Assembly (NCBI GenBank): GCA_902789365.1
Contig: CADANQ010000016.1
Span: forward strand, 1 to 40,603
Length of the DNA: 40,603 bases
Direction of reading: 5' to 3'
Origin: an uncultured Eubacteriales bacterium
GTDB lineage: Bacteria; Bacillota; Clostridia; Christensenellales; Aristaeellaceae
Position numbers and translations under genes: made by a program. Numbering within the stretch: position 1 is the stretch's first letter; each line of letters begins with the position of its first letter. Below the pieces are notes generated by a model. The model was given only the letters and a program-made list of their open reading frames with translations. It had not been told where the DNA came from and did no database searches. Positions 24,849 to 32,974 of the stretch are shown here, in pieces.

Positions 24849-25775
24849 TCATCCCTTCACGGCGCCCACCGTCAGGCCGGCCACAAAATACTTCTGTACA
24901 AAGGGATACAGCAGGATGATGGGACCGGTGGCTACCACGGCGGTCGCCATCTTGAGGGTTTCGCCGGGGAGATCCGTGATGACCACGTTGGAGCCGGCTA
25001 CGGAATTCTTGAGGCTCGCCACCTTGTTGATGACGTTGTACAGGTGGTACTGCAGCGGACGGTATTCCACTTTGGTGGTCAGGAACAAGGAGGAATAGTA
25101 CCACTCGTTCCAGTAGCTCAGGGCCAGGAAAAGGCCGATAGTCGCCAGGGCCGGCTTCAGATTGGGCAGGATCAGGGCGTAGAATATCCTGAAATCGCCT
25201 GCGCCGTCAATCTTTCCCGATTCGGTGATCTCATGCGGAATGGCCTTGACGAAGTTCTTCATCAGCACGATCAGCCACGGGCTCATCAGAAGGGGCAGGA
25301 GGATGGCGAAATAGCTGTCCCGAAGGTTCAGCGTCTGCACCATCAGCAGGTAGAAGGGCACCAGACCGGCGGAAAACAGGGATGTAAAGTAGATATAGAA
25401 CATGATGCCGTTGCGCAGGGGAAAATCCCTGCGCTGCAGGGCATAGCCCGTCATGGAGATCAGGAACAATCCCAGCAGGGTTCCGAGACCGGCCAGCGCG
25501 ATTGTCACGATATACGCACCAATCATCTGGTCCGGTGAACGGAAGAGGAGCTCGTAGGAATAGGTGGACACCACCGACGGCCACAGGGTAAAGCCCGAGC
25601 GGCGGATGGCCTCCTCAGAGGAAAACGAGGATGCGATAATCATCCAGAAGGGAAGGATGCACATGACGCAGAACACCGTCACCAGGATATATGTTATTAC
25701 GTTGATGACCACGGCGCTGGTATCCTTTTTGATATGCGTGGCATGCATCTGGATCTTTGGGGACAAATCGGACAT
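24849..25775 (-). CDS. ABC transporter permease, LplC/YtcP type
   Basis: A 308-residue inner-membrane permease (MalG/LplC side) with six predicted helices. The first is INVITYILVTVFCVMCILPFWMIIASSF, followed by SSEEAIR. The EAA loop that contacts the ATPase is EITESGKIDGAGDFRIFYALILPNLKP, where EAA is replaced by ESG, as is common in this subfamily. The C-terminus FVQKYFVAGLTVGAVKG is the family ending. It lies 23 bases after the partner permease gene and 91 bases before the binding-protein gene. A GGGAGTGTG sequence precedes the ATG. Confidence 0.92.
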   Translation of the reverse strand: MSDLSPKIQMHATHIKKDTSAVVINVITYILVTVFCVMCILPFWMIIASSFSSEEAIRRSGFTLWPSVVSTYSYELLFRSPDQMIGAYIVTIALAGLGTLLGLFLISMTGYALQRRDFPLRNGIMFYIYFTSLFSAGLVPFYLLMVQTLNLRDSYFAILLPLLMSPWLIVLMKNFVKAIPHEITESGKIDGAGDFRIFYALILPNLKPALATIGLFLALSYWNEWYYSSLFLTTKVEYRPLQYHLYNVINKVASLKNSVAGSNVVITDLPGETLKMATAVVATGPIILLYPFVQKYFVAGLTVGAVKG

Positions 25776-25798
25776 GGTTCACACTCCCTTTCCCGCCA

Positions 25799-26758
25799 TC
25801 AGAACAACGCGTAATCCGGGTCCAGATGCTTGACAAAAGCATTGGCGCCCAGGACGATGAAGAAACCGACCACACTCTGGAAAAGGCCAACCGCGCTGGA
25901 CTGGGAAAAATTGAAGCTGTTCATCATGGAACGGTAAACATAGGTCTCGATGATGTCGGTGGTCTTGAACAGCATGGAGTTGTTGCCGACCAGGTTGTAA
26001 AACAGACCGAAGTTGCCCTTCAGGATGCCGCCGATGGCAAAGAGGAACAGGATGATGACCGTGGGTTTCAGCGTGGGCAGGGTGATGTAGCGGATCCGCT
26101 GCCAGGCGCTGGCGCCGTCGATCTGCGCCGCCTCCATCATGGAGGAGTCCATGCCGGTAATGGCCGCGAAATAGACCACCGTGCCGTAGCCGGTGGATTT
26201 CCAGAGGTTCACCAGCACGATGATGAAGGGCCAGGCCGAGGCATTCTGGTACACCTTGGGCATCTCTCCGCCCATGGACCTGACCAAGTGGGAAATGAAG
26301 CCGTAATCGTAGTTGAGCAGGTTATAGACCAGCAGCGACACGAGCACGTCCGAAATGAAGTAGGGCAGAAACATGATGCTCTGGGCGATCTTCTTGTATC
26401 CCTTGTTGGATACTTCGTTGAGAGTGATAGCGAAAAACAGCTGCACCACATTGCCCAGGATGATGAAAGCCAGGTTGTACAAAACCGTGTTGCGCAAAAG
26501 CAGGGTCAACTGACCGGAGCGGAAAAGGAATTCGAAGTTCTTCAACCCCACGAAGGGGCTTTTGAAAATGCCCAGGTTGTACTTGAAGTTGGTGAAGGCG
26601 ATGTACGCGCCGGGCATTGGCAGATAGGAAAAAACGAAGAAGAAAACAATGGCCGGGAGGCACATCAGGATCAGCGTTTTGTTTTGCCACAGCATCCTGC
26701 CGATCTGCCTGCCTCCGCTTTTCTGCTGCTGCGCAGAGTACGTCTTTTGCACAGTCAA
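25799..26758 (-). CDS. ABC transporter permease, LplB/YteP type
   Basis: A permease of about 319 residues (MalF/LplB side). Hydrophobic helices begin with TLILMCLPAIVFFFVFSYLPM followed by the family motif PGAYIAFTNFK; the EAA loop is MMEAAQIDGASAWQRIRYITLPTLKP, and the end has TDIIETYVYR and GLFQSVVGFFIVLGAN. I favour the TTG at 26758 (MTVQKTYS), which has GGAAAGGA just upstream; an open frame from another TTG at 26794 adds 12 residues without a ribosome-binding site. It is the first gene of the transport operon, about 90 bases after a consensus promoter. No regulator gene lies beside it. Confidence 0.9.
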   Translation of the reverse strand: MTVQKTYSAQQQKSGGRQIGRMLWQNKTLILMCLPAIVFFFVFSYLPMPGAYIAFTNFKYNLGIFKSPFVGLKNFEFLFRSGQLTLLLRNTVLYNLAFIILGNVVQLFFAITLNEVSNKGYKKIAQSIMFLPYFISDVLVSLLVYNLLNYDYGFISHLVRSMGGEMPKVYQNASAWPFIIVLVNLWKSTGYGTVVYFAAITGMDSSMMEAAQIDGASAWQRIRYITLPTLKPTVIILFLFAIGGILKGNFGLFYNLVGNNSMLFKTTDIIETYVYRSMMNSFNFSQSSAVGLFQSVVGFFIVLGANAFVKHLDPDYALF

Positions 26759-26836
26759 CACATCCTTTCCGACCGTATTAATGTCCGCTCCCAAAGGAAA
26801 TAGAATCGAAGAACAATATTCCGGATATCGTGACTA

Positions 26837-26928
26837 TTTTTGTATAGATACCATAACACAAAGTCTTGTTTTTGTCAATAACATCTTAATATCGCCAGTC
26901 TCTTTTTGTAAATTTGCACCTTTTTTGT
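26837..26928. repeat. Four TTTTTGT direct repeats around the transporter promoter
   Basis: TTTTTGT occurs at 26837, 26869, 26903 and 26922. The first lies near the expected transcription start, the second overlaps the -35 box and the other two lie upstream. The region is much more AT-rich than its surroundings. They could be sites for an AraC-type or other regulator, but no regulator gene is in the window and the motif is simple enough to occur by chance. The remainder of the gap, 26929-27025, holds nothing I recognise. Confidence 0.35.
26850..26878 (-). promoter_or_regulatory. Promoter of the sugar ABC transporter operon
   Basis: On the minus strand a perfect TTGACA (26873-26878) and TATGGT (26850-26855) are 17 bases apart. 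This is a strong sigma-A-type promoter. Confidence 0.8.
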
Positions 26929-27025
26929 TAGCCCGACAGCATTATTTGACCAGTCACGGTGTAATTTTAGCCATTCATCCCATGATATTCGTCTCCGATC
27001 ACGTTCCGCGTCCCTTCCCGCGCGC

Positions 27026-27050
27026 AAAAAAAGCCGGCCTTTCGCCGGCT
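27026..27050 (-). terminator. Intrinsic terminator of the yitT-chorismate mutase-isomerase operon
   Basis: On the minus strand GCCGGC pairs with GCCGGC (27044-27049 with 27033-27038) and is followed by seven T residues. An outer CGCGCG pair flanks the element. Confidence 0.88.
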
Positions 27051-27086
27051 GCGCGCGGATCGGAAAAACCCTCCCCGCCGCAAACG

Positions 27087-27842
27087 TTATTCAAATCCCC
27101 GGGCCTTCAGGTAACGGAAGCTTCTTGTCAGGCATTCGATTGGGTCCTCGCCGCCGCAGTCGTCCTGCTCCACCAGCATATATTCGGTGCCGGCCTCCTC
27201 CGCCTTTTCAAACACCCGGTCAAAGTTGATGTTGCCCTCGCCCAGCGCCGCCATCCGGCGTCCGTAGGCGAAGTCCTTCAGGTGGATGCACGGCACCCTT
27301 CCCCGCAGCCTTTCCAGCCACTGAGCGCTGTCCCCGCCTCCCGCCTGGATCCAGTAGGTGTCCAGAGTGAAACCCAGTTCGTCCGCGGGGAAGGCTTCCG
27401 CCAGCTTTTCCAGCACCGTCCGCCCGCCGACGCGGCGGAGCTCGCCGTCGTGATTGTGGTGCATCATGTACTTTCCGCCGTTCTTCAGGGCGCGGGCGAC
27501 CGCGGGGAAAAGCTCCATATACCTTTCAAAGGTCATTTCGCTTTCCGGGTCGAAGGACCAGAAGCCAAGGCCCACGTATTTTGTACCGAACACGTCATGG
27601 TCCCGGATCACGTTTTCGATATCTTCGACGAGCCGGTCCTTCGCGGTATGGGTCAGGACGCACTCAAGGCCGTTCTCCTTCAGCCGTTCACGGAGCCAGG
27701 CGGCTTCAAACGGGCAAGCGCCGCTCACCTGCACATAACGGTATCCGATGTCGGCAATGCGGCGGAGAGAAAGGGCAAAGCCCTCCAGCGTTTGGCAGGC
27801 TTCCCGCACGGTATACATCTGCGCGCCGATCCTCATGCTCAT
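27087..27842 (-). CDS. Sugar phosphate isomerase/epimerase family protein (xylose isomerase-like TIM barrel)
   Basis: A 251-residue AP endonuclease 2-type TIM barrel as in IolE/IolI and other sugar isomerases. Metal-site motifs are visible: MMHHNHDGEL, GFTLDTYWIQAGG, CIHLKDFAYG and a final YMLVEQDDCGG. The protein begins MRIGAQMYTVRE, a typical family start. Substrates of this family vary widely and none can be assigned. The start at 27842 shares ATGA with the stop of the chorismate mutase gene and has GGAGGAGG upstream, so translation is coupled. It is the last gene of its operon. Confidence 0.85.
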   Translation of the reverse strand: MSMRIGAQMYTVREACQTLEGFALSLRRIADIGYRYVQVSGACPFEAAWLRERLKENGLECVLTHTAKDRLVEDIENVIRDHDVFGTKYVGLGFWSFDPESEMTFERYMELFPAVARALKNGGKYMMHHNHDGELRRVGGRTVLEKLAEAFPADELGFTLDTYWIQAGGGDSAQWLERLRGRVPCIHLKDFAYGRRMAALGEGNINFDRVFEKAEEAGTEYMLVEQDDCGGEDPIECLTRSFRYLKARGFE

Positions 27843-28432
27843 TCTTTTTCCTCCTCCGGACAGCCTTCCGGGCCGAAAACCTCCAGGATCTTGAAATCCC
27901 GGTTCTCCACGGAAAGCTGATACATCAGTTTTTTGATCTCCGTTCTGTTCATGTCGCACAACACTTTCAGTTCGAATCCGGCGTATTCCCCGTCCCCGCC
28001 GAGCGGGACGATTCCCGCCAGGCCGCATCCGGCGTCCCCCGCCACGGAAAGGACCGCGGCCAGAGCCCCGGGGCTGTTGGGACACTTCAGCCCAAGACGG
28101 ACCCCGGCGCATTTCTCCGGAATCCGAATATCCCTGAAAAGCTCCTCCGCCGCTCCCGGGTCCCAGTCATACAGGAGGCTGTACTGGTATCCGCGGCTGC
28201 CCTGTAGGATCTTGCGCACCACGGCCAGGTAGGCGTTCCGCCTGTCCTCCGGAACGCCCTCCCCGAGGGACGACAGAATCTTCTTTTCCCTATCCGGCCG
28301 GTAAACCGCGGTATCGCCGGAACGCTTTTTATATTCAGCCACGGCGCGGCTCATATCCATCCTGCGCATCAGCAGGTCCCGGATTTCAAGGTCCAGGTCG
28401 TCGATTCGCCCGCGGGCTTCTTCAAGGTTCAT
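27839..28432 (-). CDS. Chorismate mutase (AroQ) fused to an ACT domain
   Basis: The 197-residue protein has an AroQ-type chorismate mutase helix bundle (about 1-80): RIDDLDLEIRDLLMRRMDMSRAVAEYK with the usual Arg and Lys active-site positions, then RPDREKKIL. The C-terminal part (about 108-185) resembles an ACT domain, with LGLKCPNSPGALAAVLSVAGDAG and ELKVLCDM, as in the C-terminus of prephenate dehydratase, which binds phenylalanine. The catalytic prephenate dehydratase domain that joins these two in the P-protein is missing. It thus looks like an amino-acid-regulated mutase, or a regulatory protein derived from one. GGAGG precedes the ATG at 28432. Confidence 0.82.
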   Translation of the reverse strand: MNLEEARGRIDDLDLEIRDLLMRRMDMSRAVAEYKKRSGDTAVYRPDREKKILSSLGEGVPEDRRNAYLAVVRKILQGSRGYQYSLLYDWDPGAAEELFRDIRIPEKCAGVRLGLKCPNSPGALAAVLSVAGDAGCGLAGIVPLGGDGEYAGFELKVLCDMNRTEIKKLMYQLSVENRDFKILEVFGPEGCPEEEKE

Positions 28433-28459
28433 ACGCGGCCTCCTTATTCCGGTCCTGGG

Positions 28460-29350
28460 TCACTTCCGCCTGACCCTTCGGAAATTGCCCACGGTTTCCG
28501 ACACCACGGATACGCAGGCGAAGGTATCGGGAAACCGGCTGAGGATCTGCTGCATCTGCACAATCTGGTGCTTGTTGATGACGCATACCAGCATGGTTTT
28601 GCCCTGGTGGGTATATCCGCCCTCCACCTTCATGAGGGTGGTGGAATGCTTCAGTTCGGCAATGACCGCCCGGGTGATTTCGTCGGGGTGGGACGTGATC
28701 ATCTCAACCCGCCATGCCTGCTTGCCGGAATGCAGGCATCGGTCGGAGACCACGGTGGTCAGAAGGGAATAGATGATGCACAGCGCCACCGGTTCGATAT
28801 TGTAGCCGTACACAAAATAGGACATCGACGCAATAACCACATTGACCGCGAAAACAACATGGGTCATGCTGTAGCTCGGGCTTCTTTTGTGGACGAATTC
28901 GCCTATGAAGTCGGTGCCGCCGGTGGACGCCCCGTGGCGGATGCACATGCCGTAGATAAAGCCGTTGACGGCGCCCGATACCACCGGCGCAAGCAGGGTG
29001 GACCGGCCGTCGTCGGTGTGATAGATGAAGCGCGACATATCCATATTCTGCAGCACAAGAAGGACGCCGGAAAAGGCCAGAACGAACACCATCGTCCGGA
29101 CTGCGAATTTCCTGTCCACAAACAGCGCGCAGATAATTGCCAGCGGAACGTTGATAATCAGGGAAAAATAGCCCACGCTGAAATTGAACAGGTACTGGAT
29201 CATCGTCGCCAGGCCGTTGATGCCGGAAGGGGCGAAGGAGTTTTGCAGGATGAAGATCTGGTAGTTGAGCGCCATCAGAACAGCCATCGCCAGCAGCACT
29301 CCGTAATCCAGAAAGACGCTCAGGGCGGGGCTCATCTTTTTTTCCGTCAT
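28460..29350 (-). CDS. YitT family membrane protein
   Basis: A 296-residue protein with five or six membrane helices in the first 200 residues and a C-terminal soluble DUF2179 domain (about 215-290: AWRVEMITSHPDEITRAVIAEL and GGYTHQGKTMLVCVINKHQI). Typical YitT motifs are present: NSFAPSGINGLATMIQY, GYFSLIINVPL and GASTGGTDFIGEFVHK. The function of the family is not established. The ATG at 29350 has GGGAGA upstream. It heads the operon with the chorismate mutase and isomerase genes, 27 bases apart, behind a strong promoter. Confidence 0.92.
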   Translation of the reverse strand: MTEKKMSPALSVFLDYGVLLAMAVLMALNYQIFILQNSFAPSGINGLATMIQYLFNFSVGYFSLIINVPLAIICALFVDRKFAVRTMVFVLAFSGVLLVLQNMDMSRFIYHTDDGRSTLLAPVVSGAVNGFIYGMCIRHGASTGGTDFIGEFVHKRSPSYSMTHVVFAVNVVIASMSYFVYGYNIEPVALCIIYSLLTTVVSDRCLHSGKQAWRVEMITSHPDEITRAVIAELKHSTTLMKVEGGYTHQGKTMLVCVINKHQIVQMQQILSRFPDTFACVSVVSETVGNFRRVRRK

Positions 29351-29406
29351 GGCTATCTCCCGTAACATAACCGCGCCGCCGCAAACGTGCGGCAGGTTTT
29401 TTTATG

Positions 29407-29435
29407 ATTATAGCATTGTTCCGGCGCCATGGCAA
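29407..29435 (-). promoter_or_regulatory. Promoter of the yitT operon
   Basis: On the minus strand TTGCCA (29430-29435) and a perfect TATAAT (29407-29412) are 17 bases apart, about 57 bases upstream of the start codon. A small GCCGC/GCGGC hairpin follows in the leader. Confidence 0.82.
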
Positions 29436-29607
29436 TCTGGAGCTTTGATTACAGGAACCGGCGCCGCGAACGGGCCCGCCCCGCGGACACGAAAAAAATA
29501 TATTCCCCGTAACCTTATCCTCCTCCCGGGGATATTACAGTTGAAAGGCGGCTGTTCCGGCCGCCGGAAGCGACGCCGGACAAGCGCCGGCACGAAAGGA
29601 GAAAGCC

Positions 29608-30576
29608 ATGAAAAACAACCGCAGGATCGTATCTTTTATCCTTTGCATCTTCATCCTCATCCTTGCCTGTCCCGCCGCGCTGGCCGGGAACACAATCTCC
29701 TGGGATTCGCGCATGTCCCTGCCCGCCTCCGATGAGCAGGCGGCATACAAAACAAACGACGTTTCCCCGTATATCGTCTTCTGGCCGGATTTCGGCAGTC
29801 ACGAAAGGTTTGTCGAATACGCGGTGGATTTCCGCGCAGAGCACCTGCCCCGGGGCACCTATCTGTCGGTATTCTCCTGGGAAATGGAAAGCAGCGACCT
29901 GAACCGGCGGTACAAATCCGTATCCTACGATTACGGTTCCGGCGGGTACTGCGGGTTCCAGGTGCTGGGGGACGGATCCCGTGTGGCGATCCTTACCGTA
30001 TGGGACAAATTCTGCACCGACAAAAACGGCCGCACCACGGTGTACAGGGCCAACCAGATCTATCCCGAAAACAGGCGGTATTCCGAACGGGACGACCACG
30101 GACTGGAGGGCAGCTTCCTCCACACCCTTGTCCCCTATTACTGGAAAGAAGACCACGATTACCGGGCGCTTGTACAGATCGGTTCAAACTGGGACACCGA
30201 CAACGCCCATCTGGCCTTCTGGGTCTGCGACCTGGAAACCGGCGCCTGGACGCTGCTGGTCGAGTACGAACTGGGCTACGACGAGGTGTACATGACCGCC
30301 TGCGGCTCGTTCCTTGAAAACTTCATCCCCGAATACGCGGGACAGGTGCGTTCGATGGTCCTGAGCAACTGGCGCGCGCACCCGATCGACGGAGACTGGA
30401 TCGCCGTCAAAAGCGGCTGCTTTACGCAGAATTACGAGCACGGCGGCAGCTACAGCTACGGCTCGACGGACGGCGCCTTCTGGGCGATTACCACCGGCAT
30501 CCCCGGCCGCTGCCGTCTCCCGGCGGATTACACCCGGTATTCGGTAAAGAAAGCCGACGGCAGCCAGCCCTATTGA
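29608..30576 (+). CDS. Exported protein of unknown function, possibly DUF3472-related
   Basis: A 322-residue exported protein. The N-terminus is a signal peptide: MKNNRRI, hydrophobic VSFILCIFILILAC, and likely cleavage at PAALA-GN; the LILAC stretch could instead act as an imperfect lipobox. The mature part has repeated beta-type segments: an AVDFRAEHLPRGTYLSVF block, then YCGFQVLGDGSRVAILTVWD, and DYRALVQIGSN with AHLAFWVCDLETGAW. The Y-x-GFQ...ILxVWD pattern resembles DUF3472 proteins, but I am not certain. GAAAGGAG precedes the ATG. The gene stands alone and is convergent with the molybdenum cofactor operon. Confidence 0.7.
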   Translation: MKNNRRIVSFILCIFILILACPAALAGNTISWDSRMSLPASDEQAAYKTNDVSPYIVFWPDFGSHERFVEYAVDFRAEHLPRGTYLSVFSWEMESSDLNRRYKSVSYDYGSGGYCGFQVLGDGSRVAILTVWDKFCTDKNGRTTVYRANQIYPENRRYSERDDHGLEGSFLHTLVPYYWKEDHDYRALVQIGSNWDTDNAHLAFWVCDLETGAWTLLVEYELGYDEVYMTACGSFLENFIPEYAGQVRSMVLSNWRAHPIDGDWIAVKSGCFTQNYEHGGSYSYGSTDGAFWAITTGIPGRCRLPADYTRYSVKKADGSQPY

Positions 30577-30595
30577 CGCTTCGTCCGGGGACAGG

Positions 30596-31531
30596 TCACA
30601 CAACCGTGACCCAGTCCCCGGCTTTCGCTTCGCCGTCCTCAAGAACCTTCGCGAAAATACCCTCCCGGGGCATCACGCAGTCCCCGGCCTTTTCGCGGAT
30701 GGCGCAGTTCAGATGGCATTCCTTACCGATCTGGGTCACCTCACACAGGGCGGTGCCGACGCGGATACGTGTGCCCACGGGCAGTTCATACAGGACGAGG
30801 CCCTCCGTAAGCACGTTTTCGGCGAAATCACCGGGCTTTAAGTCAAAATCGATGTGCTTTTGCACCTTCATGACGCTCTCCCTGCCCAGCAGGCTCACCT
30901 GACGGTGCCAGTCCCCCGCGTGGGCGTCCCCCACGATGCCGTGGCCGGCTTTCAGTTCCGCCCGGGCCACGGGATGCTTCTGGATGCCCCGCACCTCGCT
31001 GACGCACACAGCCAGAATGCGGGCCGCCTTCGGCGCGCAGTCGGCGGAGCCCGAAGAGCGCAGCATTTCCACCCCGTGGCGCACCGGCTCCGCCACCGCG
31101 GAGAAATTTTCCGTGGACGCTTTTTTGCTTCCGGGCAGGTTGATGATCAGCGTGCCGCCGCGGATCCCCGCCGTTTCCCTCGACAGGCAGGCGCGGGATG
31201 TGATCCGCATGCTCGCAGCGCGCATCGCCTCGGGAATGCCGGGAGCCTGCCGCTCAATCACGGCGGCCGTGGCCTCGGGGGTCACGTCCCGGGGCGAAAA
31301 GCCGGTCCCGCCGGTGGTCAGCACCAGGGCGACGCCCTTTTCGTCGGCACAGGAGATCAGCTCCCGTTCGATCAGCGCCTTTTCGTCGGGCACCAGGGCG
31401 GTATAGACCACTTCCCAGCCGTTTTCGCTCAGCATATCGCACAGGGCAGGCCCGCTGGTATCCTCCCTCTCCCCCCGAAAGCCCTTGTCGCTCACCGTAA
31501 TCACGGCGGCTGTGAACCTTGTTTCACTCAT
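30596..31531 (-). CDS. MogA/MoaB-MOSC fusion protein
   Basis: A 311-residue two-domain protein. Residues 1-165 are a MogA/MoaB-type molybdopterin adenylyltransferase: AAVITVSDKGFRGEREDTSG, LTTGGTGFSPRDVTPEAT (GGTG at 74-77) and INLPGSKKAS. Residues 170-311 form a MOSC domain, the sulfur-carrier fold found at the end of molybdenum cofactor sulfurases: VGDAHAGDWHRQVSLL, DFAENVLTEGL and QIGKECHLNCAI with C272. The first half adenylylates molybdopterin before metal insertion by MoeA; the second may carry sulfur or bind finished cofactor (inference). Its ATG overlaps the end of moaC by 8 bases, and GGGAGG lies upstream. It is the last gene of the operon. Confidence 0.92.
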   Translation of the reverse strand: MSETRFTAAVITVSDKGFRGEREDTSGPALCDMLSENGWEVVYTALVPDEKALIERELISCADEKGVALVLTTGGTGFSPRDVTPEATAAVIERQAPGIPEAMRAASMRITSRACLSRETAGIRGGTLIINLPGSKKASTENFSAVAEPVRHGVEMLRSSGSADCAPKAARILAVCVSEVRGIQKHPVARAELKAGHGIVGDAHAGDWHRQVSLLGRESVMKVQKHIDFDLKPGDFAENVLTEGLVLYELPVGTRIRVGTALCEVTQIGKECHLNCAIREKAGDCVMPREGIFAKVLEDGEAKAGDWVTVV

Positions 31532-32018
31532 CCTTTTCATCCTCCCTGAGGTAATCTCCGTGAATCCCGCCGGTCTTCTCAATCAGACGGATGTCCGTGA
31601 TCCGCATATCCCTCTGCACGGCCTTGCACATGTCATATACCGTCAGCGCCGCCGCGGTGACCGCCGTCAGCGCCTCCATCTCCACGCCGGTGCGCCCGTC
31701 GCACTTCACCCGCGCCTCGATCTCCACCGAACACCTGCTTTCGTCCAGGCTGAGCTTCAGTTCGATGCCTCCGATGGGGATAGGATGGCACATCGGGATC
31801 AGGTCCGGCGTACGCTTGGCCGCCATGATACCGGCAATTTGAGCCACTGTGAGCACGTCGCCCTTTTTGACGCCTCCGGTGCGGATCAGGTCGAAGGTGC
31901 CGCGGCTGACCAGCACCCGCCCCCCTGCCCGGGCGGTCCTTCGGGTGATTCCCTTTTCCCCCACGTCCACCATGCGGGCGCGGCCGAGATCGTCAAAATG
32001 CGTAAAATCCCCTGTCAT
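31524..32018 (-). CDS. moaC: Cyclic pyranopterin monophosphate synthase MoaC
   Basis: MoaC converts the MoaA product (3',8-cyclo-GTP) to cyclic pyranopterin monophosphate. The 164-residue protein has the family motifs MVDVGEKGITRRTA, GVKKGDVLTVAQIAGIMAAKRTPDLIPMCHPIP, and EMEALTAVTAAALTVYDMCKA, and ends with the IHGDY block. The ATG at 32018 has GGAGGAT just upstream, formed by the last codons of moaA, so the two are coupled. A TTG at 32030 is also in frame but less likely. Confidence 0.96.
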   Translation of the reverse strand: MTGDFTHFDDLGRARMVDVGEKGITRRTARAGGRVLVSRGTFDLIRTGGVKKGDVLTVAQIAGIMAAKRTPDLIPMCHPIPIGGIELKLSLDESRCSVEIEARVKCDGRTGVEMEALTAVTAAALTVYDMCKAVQRDMRITDIRLIEKTGGIHGDYLREDEKDE

Positions 32019-32019
32019 T

Positions 32020-32973
32020 TTATCCTCCAACGCGGTTCATTTCCCGGGCGGAAAAGCTCTTTTCCTTCGCGGACAGGGCTCCGTGCTGCCTGGGCTTCAT
32101 TGCGATCGCTTTTTTCATCGCCTCAAGGACGCCGTCCTCGTCCAGGCCCCTGATGCTGATTTCCTCGGCGGAATGCAGGCAGGGCTTCAGGTGCCCGTCC
32201 GCCGTCAGCCGGATGCGGTTGCACTCGGCGCAGAAATGACTGGACAGGGGGCTGATAAGCCCGACGCTTCCAAGGGCCCCTGGCAGGCGATACAGACGGG
32301 CCACCCCGTCGTGCTTATCCTCCGGTACGGCCTCCGGCAGCTTTTTCGGCACCTCGGAGCAGGGCATATACGCCTCCGCGCCGAATTCCTCGCTCCCCGG
32401 CATCGGCATCAGCTCGATAAAGCGAACGTCCACGGGCCAAGCCCTGGTCAGCTCCGCCAGGGCGGGCACCTCGCCGTCGTTGAAGCCGCCGATCAGGACG
32501 GCGTTGATCTTCACCTTTTCAAAGCCCGCCGACAGCGCCGCCCTGATCCCCTCGAGGGCGTCCTCCAGGCGTCCACGGCGGGTAATATAGGCGTATTTGT
32601 CCGGATTCAGCGTATCCAGGCTGATGTTGACCCGCTTTACGCCCGCTTCCCTCAGCTGAACGGCCATATCCTTCAGCCGGAGGGCGTTGGTGGTCAACAC
32701 CGTCTCCCGGATGCCCGGCACATGGGACACACGGCGGCAGATGGAAAGGATATTGGGCTTCACCAGCGGCTCGCCCCCGGTGACGCGGACCTTTGTGATC
32801 CCGAGCCTGGCCGCCGCCCGCACCGCGCCTACCATTTCGTCCTCGGTGAGCATATCCTCGTGCCGTTTTTTACACACGCCCTCCGCCGGCATGCAGTAGC
32901 GGCATCTCAGGTCGCAGAGCTCCGTCACCGACAGGCGGAGATAAGTGATGTTCCTGCCGTAAGGATCGATCAT
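32020..32973 (-). CDS. moaA: GTP 3',8-cyclase MoaA
   Basis: MoaA is the radical SAM enzyme that starts molybdenum cofactor synthesis from GTP. The 317-residue protein has the SAM iron-sulfur motif C20-D-L-R-C24-R-Y-C27, the VRVTGGEP motif, the C-terminal second cluster motif FCAECNRIRLTADGHLKPCL with its three cysteines, and the functionally important Gly-Gly end (NRVGG). The start matches the family (MIDPYGR). One base separates it from the preceding gene's stop. Confidence 0.97.
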   Translation of the reverse strand: MIDPYGRNITYLRLSVTELCDLRCRYCMPAEGVCKKRHEDMLTEDEMVGAVRAAARLGITKVRVTGGEPLVKPNILSICRRVSHVPGIRETVLTTNALRLKDMAVQLREAGVKRVNISLDTLNPDKYAYITRRGRLEDALEGIRAALSAGFEKVKINAVLIGGFNDGEVPALAELTRAWPVDVRFIELMPMPGSEEFGAEAYMPCSEVPKKLPEAVPEDKHDGVARLYRLPGALGSVGLISPLSSHFCAECNRIRLTADGHLKPCLHSAEEISIRGLDEDGVLEAMKKAIAMKPRQHGALSAKEKSFSAREMNRVGG

Positions 32974-32974
32974 G

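Noticed and set aside
30585..30621. GC-rich hairpin (CCGGGGAC/GTCCCCGG) across the stop of the Mog-MOSC gene as a terminator
   Set aside because: It extends into the coding end and has no T run on either strand, so I do not call it a terminator, though it may affect mRNA stability.
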